DNA from: Gyrodactylus bullatarudis
Taxonomy: Eukaryota; Platyhelminthes; Monogenea; Gyrodactylidea; Gyrodactylidae
Reading direction: 5' to 3'
NCBI GenBank assembly: GCA_012064415.1
Contig: SSNU01000278.1
Span: 8,161 to 72,160 of the forward strand
Length of the DNA stretch: 64,000 nt
Shown here: positions 48,801-60,800 of the stretch, in pieces
Position numbering within the stretch: the first letter of the stretch is position 1
Layout of the letters: each line of letters starts with the position of its first letter
Position numbers and translations under genes: made by a program
The notes under the pieces: generated by a model
What the model was told of the DNA's origin: nothing
Database searches by the model: none
Seen by the model: only the letters and a program-made list of their open reading frames with translations

Positions 48801-51800
48801 AGCGTCATGCTCTTCAGGCATCAACCGAGAATCTTTCAACTCAGAATTCCACCTCGAATCTTAAACTTTCGAATGGTAATAAAGAAGGAATTGTTACCAA
48901 ACCCCAGGATGTTAAATCAGCAAATCAAAGTGAGTTTTCAAGCTTTTTTTCGAGTAACAATTTTTCGTTTCTTCTTCTCGTAATTTTAATTACATTTATA
49001 TAGAAAAGGCCAATAGAGTTCTGATCATCTATGACTATGAGAGGCCGAAAGAGCAAAATCCTGATGGTAGGCCATGTATTATTGCTCTAGGCTATTTATT
49101 GATTAAAACTCCTGTATTTTCTCATATATCTCAAATGTATATTTGTGTGTTATCCAAAGCTAACCAAAAAATCTTGTTTCCCTTACTTAAACAGTTTTAT
49201 AACAAAACAATATGAAACTAAACCCTTGAAAAAAATGGAGTAAAATTCATACCATTAGAAAGCTGTCATTCTAGGGCTAAGACTCTTAACTCAAGAATAT
49301 AAAAAATCTCATCAATCTTGGATTAGAACCACTGTAATTGATAAAATTTTATTGAAGATGGTCTTTTGATTTCTCATATACGAAGACTATTTCGAGAATA
49401 GCTTTATTATTGTTTAATCCTTTTGTGAGGTCGATATATGGCGATTATTCAAAGTCGGAAGTTCTTAGTTATTACGTAGGTCTAATCAGTATCACAAAAT
49501 GTTTATTATAATTTACGCTTGGAAAATCTCACAAGTCCCAAAAATTCTCTCAAGACATATATATGTTACCGTGAATCGTGTGAAAGCAGGGATTCGTACG
49601 AACATATACACTTTGATATCCCTTGATAAAATAACCAAGATTGTTAAATTTTAGTTCTCAACTACTTATTAGTATTAATAGATAGGAAACTCAATTGAAA
49701 ATCGACTTTCTTAGAAGTTATCAAAAGAATCCTTATTAGTCAGTTATTACATAAAGTTCCCATTAGAATCTCATTTAGAATAGTTTTATATTAACTGTGA
49801 GTCGCTTTTTCGATTGCTTTTCTTATTGTCTTTATAGGGTTAAATGAATATTAAAAGTTTAATAACTCCCTTGATGTTATAGAGTTTAACAAATTTCAGC
49901 TAATGTGATTTTCTCTCCGAAATAAAAAAATTTAACTTTTTAAGATGACGCCAGTGTAGAACCGAATAACAATGTTAAATCAATGAATGGAACATTCAAA
50001 GTGGATACCACTAGTGGGGCACAAAAGGAAAACGGTTCAGCCACTTCCACAATATCGATTCAACCTTCTAGGAGTGTTGTGAAAAACTTTAAGGAAAAGC
50101 AAAACGAAGTGAGTAACTGGTCTATCCTCTGGAATATCTAATCAGTTTAACCAAGACCCTTGAAAGTTAGCTATTGATCATTTCCTACATTATAGAGAGT
50201 CATGTGTATATTTTGGCTTGAAAAATTTACCTTTTTAGATCTCGTGAGATCCATTACATCTGCTTAGAAAATATTTATAGTAAATCTTGCAAAAGAGAAC
50301 CTAATTGTGCCAGATTTTTTCTCTCGTGCAACACTATAAAATTCATCATTTTACAGGAGTAAAATAATTTATTGAAAAATACGTTTTTCACCAGCTTTCT
50401 TCAGATTCAATTCATAATGAGTTATTTTAAAATTAACTAGTTGGTCCGAAACCGCTATGCAGGGTTATCTAAAATTGGAAAAGAAGTGTTTCTGAATCAG
50501 TGTAAAATGATCTAAAATTAGTTTTATAGTAAAATTTATTAAAACTTAGGTCAATATTAGAATTCTCAGCCACGGTCATCCAAAGACATCACCGAAGACA
50601 ATCACCGTCGAAACGTTTGGATGACCATGGCTGAGAATTCTAATGTGGACCTAAGTTTTAATAAATTTTATTATAGAAGTGTTTCTGTTTGAAACTTGAG
50701 AAACCATTTCAAGCGACCTATCGGTATTTAGATAAACTTTTCCTAATGTACTGAAGAAATAACTAATAGGAATTGAGAATTTGATATTGACTCATAACAA
50801 AAAAGGAGAGGATTGAATAAATGAAGACGAAGAAAGGTTAAGAAACTTAGATTGGACCAATGAGAATCAAGCTTAAATGTAAAAACACCACAAAAATGAG
50901 GTCATTTGATTGGACAGCCACTTTTTTGGTTCTGATCTAGAATATGGTCCAACTAAGGCCAAATCTAGAAATATTTTTCGCTACGAACATGGTCCGTGGG
51001 TTAATCTATCATGGTTCAAAGTTAAAAGGTCTTAAAATTTATTATTTTGAAGATAGGATATTAGAATAATAAGTTGTTATATTTCATCCATACCAATGAA
51101 CTCAATCTACATTTTTGAGGTAGAGAGATGATTTTCATTGTTTGGAACAATCTGCTAAGCTCAAATATAACTTTGAAAATAATAATTCTTGATGTCTAAT
51201 TTCAGCATTAATCTATTTTTTTCATGTACTTATTCGGTTTACTTGTAAGTAGTTCATTTAAAGATTTTTAGTATGAAAATCAAAACTTTTTTTTTCAAAT
51301 TTTTAGATCTAAAAATAAACTTTTAGATATTAATTTTTGAGGCTCTTGTAATTATCATCAATATGATTTTCTTGACTTTCATTTATGACATGTAAAAAAG
51401 ATCAAAGACTGAAATAAACAACATTTCAGTGGTAGTTTTTTATTGATTTAGCAATTAATATAAAACCATTTTTGTAATCTATATTGCTTATTATTTCTAC
51501 TATTTTATTCTCTTGAAAGGAAAAAAGCGACATATGAAAATATTCCAGCTTATTAATTGCGGGAAAAACTATCTAACTAAAATGCTTTCTTTCCTCCCCA
51601 GAATTCATCAATTCCAGTTGAAAAAGAAAAAATCGATATTGGCGGGAAAACAATCTCGAATACTAAGAATCTTTTCGAATCCGGAAAGATAAATCAGCGT
51701 CCAGTAGAAAAAACAACACCAGCCCCAGAGCCTGTCACAATAGCTCCGATACCAGTGAAGCCTCCAGATGAACTTGAAGTGTTCTGGCGTGAACGAGAGA

Positions 51801-54800
51801 ACAAGGTCAAGAATAGAGCCCTCAAGGTTAAAGATATGGACTTTACAGATCTACACTCGTCTGATGAAGAAAACAGTAATCCCAAGTCAACATCATCAAT
51901 GACGCTCCCGCCACCGCCACCACCACCAATGGGTGGTAGCAGAACTGGGCCTCCTCCTCCACCTCCGCCTCCAGGGGCACCGCCTCCCCCTCCTCCTCCT
52001 CCCAGTGCTGGAAGAGGTGGACCTCCTCCACCGCCACCTCCTCCTGGAGCTCCTCCCCCGCCACCAGGTGGTCCTGGACCATCAGCTGGGCCTCTAGGGA
52101 ACCTTGAGCTTCCTCCACCACCTGGCGCTGATTTGGAAAAATCCAAAAAAACCATCCGACTTCATTGGTCTGAATGGAAACCCACCCCGAAAGAATTAAA
52201 GATGCTTGCTGATCAAGTGAAAAATGAGCGCCGAGAAAGCCTTATCAATGAAAGGGCAGGAAAGACTTCTTCCTCTTCAGGTTGGTTTGAAACTGCATTT
52301 GATTTTCTTTCTAAAAACAATCGTTACACTATAATACAATTATTAAGTTGGATTACTTTTCTCCCACAAGCGATTCCCTTTATCAGGTTACATGGGTTAC
52401 CCTGTATACATATTCCCCACAGAAGGGAAATTTCCAAAAATTAATTTCTTCTTTTACTATAGAATTAGCGGGAAGATTTTTATCTAGCCGAAGTACGAGT
52501 AAAGTTGCCGCAACAACCCCGACCAAGACTGGCGACAAGAAGCGTGATGCTAAAGATCTCAAGACGAACACAATTTGGAATGATATAACCCCGGTAAAAT
52601 TAGATCCATCAAGGATAGAAAATCTGTTCGAGAATCGTGTGAATGATATCAAAGTTAAAGTAAGTTGATAAATATTGCATGAGTAGTTATTAGAAATTAG
52701 TTTGTTCAGTACAATCAGCAATTCCTCATGTAGTTGGATATAAAGTCAAATAAAAAAGCTGTATTCATAAGATCTCGACCAAATTCAGTCTCATATATTT
52801 GTAAAGGTTCTTCTCGAAATTGAATATTGAAATGCTTATTTTAGCTCAATAGGAGAATTGTTTTGATCTATGATGGAATCGAAATCCTTCAATTTTTATT
52901 CACTTATTTTAACTCACTGTACTGTTTACCATTTAAAACTGAAAATAATTTTATGATACAAAGTTATAAGGTTATTTAGCCAAATTCGGGATGAGGTATT
53001 ATGCTGAATATCAGTAAAATTTCTCGTCTTAATTTTTAATGGTCGATTGTTTTAAATAGTGGGGTGCATTAATCAATTGTTAATAATCATTATTAGTAAG
53101 ATAGAACATATTTTTTTAAGAAGAAACTATTCCTTATTTTGGTTTTTACACTAGGTCATTAGACGGCGACAATAGTCTGTGAATATTTCCGTACAAAGAT
53201 TTGAATTTATTTATTCATGCCTGCAAAATATTTCGTCGAGGTCTGGGAAATTACTTGTTATTTTTTTGACTTTATATATCTCCTACAGAGAGTAATAGAC
53301 TTAAAAAAAACATCCTATATTGCATAGCGTTAACAAATAACAGTAATTTTATCTTCCTTTGAAGGATGTGGTAAGTTTTTCTTTGCATTTCCTTAATGAG
53401 AAAAGAATCACACCTATAACAGAAATTAAATATAAATACTCTGTATGTAATGAATTTAAAAAACACTAGATCAACATAGAGTTTTTACCCATCTCTTCGG
53501 ATCATTCTTATGTACAATGATAACATTATAGGAGGGCAACTGAAATTACCTATTTATTCAGTAGAGATATACATATTTTCTTCTCTCTCCATATTGTTTA
53601 ATAAACAATGTTTATCCAATTAGAAATAGGTAGCAATTTTCTGCTTAGCGAATAAGAATAAGATTGTCCAACGTGTGTGATTTTCATTGAATTTAATTTT
53701 TTCAGTTAGTAATGAGATTGAATACTTGAATATTATTCTGATACCATATGGTCAATTCGTATATCACTACTGTTCAGGTAAAACTTTGTATGTTGATCTA
53801 GGGGTCATGTTGTTTACTCAATTTCTTTTCAAATTTTTTTAGAATTTCTTTTACTCACACTTTAATAGAATATTTTTCAAGTCATTAACCGAGATAATAA
53901 AATAATTCTTAACACTGAAAAAAACTCGTTAAAACATTAGGTGTCTACTTCAGCACTTTAATTTATAGAGAAAAATCCCTTGAATTTTTGAAAAATATTT
54001 TGGCGTCAATGTCAGGATCTAAAGATTGAAGTTTTCATCCGCCAAATTATTAGTCAGTATTACTGACTCAGTATCATTAGATTTTAAGAGTTTTTGTACA
54101 GTTTTTGTATAGTCCTTTCGCTGAGTATGTGGCTGCTTTGTTTTTTAAATTTTATTCAGGAAAAATACATTTTCATTATTGAGTTAGATGATGAACCTAC
54201 TTTCAACAGTACAAATAAGAAATTTAATCAGTTTATGGAAATATATCTGTTTTTTTTTCTTCAATCGAACCATTTACTCTGCTAATTGCATGTTGAATTT
54301 CTATTAACTAATCATGATATTCATCAATACAGTTTCCAGTCGAATTTTCCTTTTATTGTCACATGAGTTCTAGATAAGAATTAGTAGTAACGAGTAAAAT
54401 ATTTTATCGTATTCTTATTTCTTGCTTAAGAAGATTTAATTTGTTCAATGAAAGTTGTCGGACTGGAAACTTTTGATGGGTGAACTTTTGAAATCTTGAA
54501 AAATCTAATAAAAAGCCTAGGCAAACATGAAATTAATTTTCTCTTGATTAATAAGAAAATAACCAACAATCTTTACATTAATTAATTAAGATGATCATTA
54601 AAATCATGATAATTTGTATCAAATATCCTCTTTAGGAGTAGATATGATATGGTCTTACTACTTACAAGCAAACTTTGTTATTCTGAGGATTTTTAGGTTT
54701 TTGTTTGATTTTCCTTATTTTCATTACATAAATAATTTCAAAAATAGATAGAAAAGGGAGCAAGACTTTTTGTAGAAAAATATTCTGATAAAATGAGAAT

Positions 54801-57800
54801 TGAGAAAAATTCAGCTCTATTGAAGTTAATTTAAAACTTCTATCTCAATTATATCACAAGTGAATAGAAGATTTAGATATTATGTTTTATGTATCACTAG
54901 AATCATTTCAAGAAAATGAATTAGACTCTGACCCAGGCTGAAAAGTGGAGATTTGATAAATCGACGTAATCCTCGTATCTTATGAACGATCTTTTAGATT
55001 TGAGGGATAATTTATTGTTAAAACAAGAGAAAATAAAGTCTTCTTTCTGTTAATGTGAACGATTGGCTGAGAAGACACCTACTAGCAAAGTGTGGCTAAA
55101 TGGTTATTACCATGTTCATGAGTTGAATATTATTTGACTATCTAATGGAATCGAGACTTGCTTGTCCGATTTTTGGGTGTGAGAAGGCAATACATTCATC
55201 AAGTTAGATTTCATCTGTACATTGTACATGGAGAAAAGTTATCCGTGATAACTAGGGCCTCAAAAAAGTACTATTTGGTCTTTTTTTACTCTAGATAAAG
55301 GACTGGCTGATTTTTAATAATCTGAAGAAAAAATCTGCTTATCTAATCCTATTTAAAAGATAGCCGGTACTATTTCTGTACTAAATTATTGCCCAGGTAC
55401 TTTATTGTACTATTTTTCAAATTTAATCTCAGAATATAGTATTGCTCAACCAGTTACCAATCAAAATTTTCGATGAATTGATAGCTATATTCTTGATATC
55501 GAGCTTTCATCATGTAGGAAAATAGCATCTAGATCGTAGCTTTTTGTTGGATAATATTTCTTAATGAATTTCAACTAAAAGGATATACAATGTATGAATT
55601 TTGTAAAATATGCACAAGAACGGTTGAAGGGTCATTTTCTATCATGGAAAAAAATTTGAACAAAAATCAGAAATTTTTGACACAAGATTGACTAAAAATT
55701 CTGCAACAGTTTACAGTAGAAGACTATTTTGCTTATTATTCAACATATACTTCTGCAACTTAGATCATCTTAAGGAGCGTAATTTTCTAATACTGATAGC
55801 ATTTTGAAATGTTCAAATATCTTTCTTCTAACCAGAGATATTTAGATTTGAAAATGTTGTTTTTATTAATTTCTAAGGGGGCTTACATCATCAAACAAAG
55901 AGGGATAGAGAAGGAATGTGTGACTGACATGCAAATAGGTACCTTTCAAGACCCACCATTTTGTACTAAGAAAAATTTTGGGACAGGGAAAATTTTTCTA
56001 CACTTATTCTACTCCATTACCGAAATTTCCATCTACTCTTCTGTAATTTAAAATTAAATTTGGTAATAAATTGTTAATGCCAAAAAGGATATCTTATTAA
56101 TTTAATATGATCTGATTACAAACTAACTTAGATATTGAAGATTTAAGGTAAAAATAAGGTTGAAATTTACCCCATTTTCAAGAGACTCTTGACGGATCTG
56201 CTTAATGATTTCATGCATAAAAAAGTTTTGAATTAATAGCTATTAAGCTACTTTGGACATGAATCTTATCATCTCTGAATTTAATAATTTAGTTTAAAAA
56301 GGATCATGAATTTAGGAATTCTAATTCCTTGAAAAAGCTCAAATATCAATGATATTCTTATACCTAGTTAGCAAAAATTTAATGTGAAAGCAAACTTGTG
56401 ATATACTATCAAAAAAGAATCAAGAAAGAATTATATATGATCTCTGGTATCCAAAGGGTTAAGCAGTAGTGAAATTGATCAAGAAATCGAAACTCAACTT
56501 CCAATCATTAATGAAGTTAAGCATTAGATCAGATTTACCTTCCCAACTTCATATCTATAAGCTTTAGAAGAAGATATCAGAAGAACAAAATCTGATGATA
56601 TTCAGGTGGATTAAATATTTGAAAGATTTTTCAAGCTTATTTGAATATCAGACATGAAAGATTTACATGTTCATGTTGAACGAATTCAAATTCTCATTTT
56701 AATAATTTGTATGATCATAATTCTCTTTAGTGTTGTATCTCTTTTCAATGTCAAAATAGAAATACTCGTGGATTTTTGACAAAACTATGTAAAAATATAA
56801 TGAAAAAATAATTATTTTTAAATATCTATATGCTATTCTCGATAAATTTGGGAATCTACAAATTCTACAAAAATATTTTTTGGAACAAATTGGAGACATT
56901 TTAAATTTTGAGTTGGTCCTATTTGTTCGCGTTTAGAGCCTTATATTCAAAAATTTTAAGGTTTGAGAGGGATCAAATGTTCTTTTTCACAATCATTATT
57001 AAAAAAGGAAAACACTTTCTGGGTTTCCACTTCCATTTTTACTGCTTGAAAATTAATAAATATGGATAATCCGAAATCAGTTAAAATTGAAGGTTCTTTC
57101 AAAATTTTAATAGGGATAGTTGGTATCTTTATCTAATGGTGATCCTGAAAAATAAATTTTGATCCCTTCACATCTTGCGAAATGTCTCCAATAAAAAATG
57201 AGATTTCTTGTAAAATTCATAAATCCCCAAATTCCTCAAGAATAGCTGGACATGTTCAAATTTTAAAATTTATCGTTTATTTTACAATTACAATAAAGAA
57301 AGTGGAAACAGGTCCAAAGAAAATTGAAGTACTCGACATGAAACGTTCAAATGCAATTAATATCGGTATGAAAGTATTACCACCACCGAGGACAATTTCA
57401 ACAGCTCTACTCAAAATGGACTCATCTGTGATAAACCGAGAAGGTATAGAGGTAATTATTCTTTTATTTCTTATACGTGTATAGATATATTTTAAAAGAA
57501 GTTCATCTATAAGAACATCTATTAATTCAATTTCTTTTTTCAAGAAACTACTCAACACCATGTTACCAACTGAAGAAGAACGTGAAGCCATCCTTAATGC
57601 TCAATATCAACAACAAGGAGTCCCATTGGGTCAAGCGGAACAATTCCTTTTAACTCTTTCAGCTATAAGCCATTTAAAACCAAGATTACAGTTATGGCTA
57701 TTTAAATTGGATTACGAGACAAATGAACAAGAAATATCTGAGCCTCTCATGGACTTGAAACATGTAAGCAGATGTACAGTTATTAACGACACCTCATTAT

Positions 57801-60800
57801 CATAATTATTACTAATGACTAGGGCGACCAAAATGCCTTTTTTGAGAGGGAGTCTAAAATACTCTGAAAAGATAAAAAATTCAGTCCTTTTTTACTAAAC
57901 CTCTTAAGTTTGGCTTTTCTGCCTATTTGGAGGAGGCTTGCCTTTTTTTGCTTTTTTAAAAAGGATTGCTTTTTCATTTTTTTCAAGAGTTGTGCAAAAT
58001 TTTCATCATTGTTTATTTTGATCTTAGTTAAATTTTCATTGTCTGAACCTAATAGAAATGGCTTATCCAACTCAACATCTTATTCTCATTCTATTCACTT
58101 GAAAGGCTTGAGGAATTGATTAATTTTTTAAAATCACTACTTGTGAGAGACATTCGATTTTATGAATTTACCTTTTTTGCTTTACTACATCTAGTTAATA
58201 TGAAGATGGGAATTTATGGTTTTTACAAAATTCTTAATTTTTTCATCAAGAAATCGAATTTGATCAAGAATTTTCGGAATCTAGATTATGAGGCCCTCTT
58301 TCACAGTACGGAGAAAAAAATTTAGAAAAAATCTATTTTTAAGGAAAATACGGCAAATTTGAAATCTTGAAGTAGCGCCAAATGTCCATTTTTTTAACTT
58401 GGAGTTGAAAATTTTTGTTGATTTCAATGTGAGAGAGTGATCAAAAGTTGATTTTTAGGATCACAATTAGTCAAAGAAAACAAATATGCTGAATCTTGTT
58501 TTGAGAATCCCTCCATAATCGTGTCAAAATCAAATTTTGATTTTTTCATCATTTTCCCTACTTGAAAGTCGATGAAAGTTCATATTTCAAGATCCCAGAA
58601 AAATGACGAATTTATCAAAAATTTTATTATGATCATCGGTTTTTTGACTAATTCTGATCCTAAAAATCAACTTTTGATCACTCTCTCACATTGAAATCAA
58701 CAAAAATTTTCAACTCCAAGTTAAAAAAATGGACATTTGGCGCTACTTCAAGATTTCAAATTTGCCGTATTTTCCTTAAAAATAGATTTTTTCTAAATTT
58801 TTTTCTCCGTACCGTGAAAGAGGGCCTCATAATCTAGATTCCGAAAATTCTTGATCAAATTCGATTTCTTGATGAAAAAATTAAGAATTTTGTAAAAACC
58901 ATAAATTCCCATCTTCATATTACAACTAGCTTTATGTTGTTAAAGCTACTTTTTAGATTATCAAATGGATCTTCTTTAAGTCCTCTTTTAGCAGATATCT
59001 TCTTGGGATGCATCTCGTGAGAAACATTCGATTTTAGGAATTTGCCTTTTTTTGCCTTTTTTATGCGTTTTTCTTGTCGCCCTAGTAATGACTCATTAGT
59101 AAAGCCTTAGACTACCATTTGGTTTATATTTACTCTATTGCGATTAAAATCTCGACATAACTCCTTTACTTAAATTGTTGACGAAAGATAATTCTCCAAA
59201 TTTTTCTCCTCAAGGGAATACACGAGGTTCTAAAGTCAAAAACTCTGCGATACATTCTCAGTTGTCTATTGACTGTGGGCAACTTTCTCAATAACTCTCA
59301 AACACGTGGTTTCAGCTTGGAATATCTAGCAAGGTTACCAGAGGTTAAAGATACCCTTCACAAGCATTCACTTCTCCATCATATATGTTCCCTAGTGTTG
59401 GAGAATTTTCCCGAATCCACAGATTTGCACTCAGATTTTGGATCCCTCTGCCGATGTCACCGGGTAGATTGGACAGAACTTCAACTACGTTTGGAGCGCA
59501 TTGAACGCGATTGCAAACAGTCTATTGAACACTACAAGGTCATCTTCAAGTCACCAGATAAAACAAAACAGCTCAATGTCAAGTAGGTGAAATTACTTGA
59601 TTTATCATTAATTGACAATGAAAAACAAGCCTCTGATATTCTCTATTGATCATCAACTCAATAGGAAGATCTTTTTCACATTTTTTTATTTCCTGTTATT
59701 ATCAAAAATGTGGATGGGTGTAATTTTTATAGAAGGAATAAAGGAGAGATGAATCATAGTGTAAAATCTTTTTTTCTCCTTTTACTGGGCAAAGGAGATA
59801 TTATTTTCTATATCAAAAATACAAGTTGTACATACACGCCCATCAAAGAGAGAAACAAAACCGTTGCCCTAGTAATTGGAAAAATTAATCAAGTTTAGCT
59901 TACATCAAAAATAACTCTTAAAAGTGTCTTCAAGTCTTACTAATCAACTTTTTGAATATTCTTTCATAAATATTTCATTAACTATTTGCTAGTAACTCAA
60001 TGAACTCGACTTTTCACTTTTGACGAATAAATAAACTTTTCAGGCTTCAAGATTTTCTTAATGATGCCTCGGAGAGAATTATCGCACTTAAAGTTGTATA
60101 TCGACGAGTAATGAACAGGTAAGTGAAACTTTGAGCAATCGGAATTTTCATATGAAATAAACCATGTCGTTTCAGATTCAGGCAAATGTTGTTATACCTT
60201 GGCTTTCCCAATGCCAGAGCTAGCAATATGCCGGTAGGACACTTTTGCAAGACAATGGCCGAATTTGCACTGGAATATCGAACAACCAGAGAGAAGATTT
60301 TAGAGCAAATGGCAAAGAAGGCCAGTATGAGAGAACGGAAAAAGACTCGTGGTAAAATGATTGTTGATGTAAGTAGTATATTCTATTAACTAAAATAATA
60401 ATTTATTGTAAATCTACTTAAAAGTAGTTCGATGATATTTTTTAAATACTTTATCTTAATTTGTGTAAATTTAGACAAATATTGAAAAAATGAATATAGG
60501 AAAAACTATATTCATAAAGGATATACTAAACGATCAAGATGATATTCTTGTGAGGAAATATCAACGATCGGTTTCTTCTGTAAGTTATTTTTGTCCTTTT
60601 TCATCATCAAGAACATTGCAATCATCAATTAAAGCAAATCCAATTCAACAATATTGATTAAACACATTGAATACAAGAAGTTTCACCTGCTTCAGATAAC
60701 TTTGATTAAATATGGAGAATATTTTGACAAGTATTTTTTCAAGTTTTTGTATTATATCTTAATGTTGAGCTAGGGAACATTTTTATCTAAAAGCCTCGTT

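Larger units (their letters stand above)
52660..57298. other. 4.6-kb intron 12 of the formin
   Basis: Contains the inverted hAT MITE copy (55,253-55,726), the dispersed repeat 56,075-56,460 and a fold-back copy (about 56,920-57,255) that ends within about 45 nt of the next exon's acceptor. No exon seen. Confidence 0.65.
57764..59214. other. 1.45-kb intron 14 of the formin
   Basis: Almost entirely occupied by the nested insertion 57,820-59,084. The intron would otherwise be about 185 nt. Confidence 0.75.

Noticed and set aside
51694..52155. Gly/Pro-rich frames on the minus strand and in an alternate frame across the FH1 region
   Set aside because: They are the complement of GC-rich polyproline codons in exon 11; no splice or start context, and the + strand product is unambiguous.
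57819..58325. Lys/Phe-rich frames on both strands
   Set aside because: Lie wholly in the hAT/fold-back insertion within formin intron 14.
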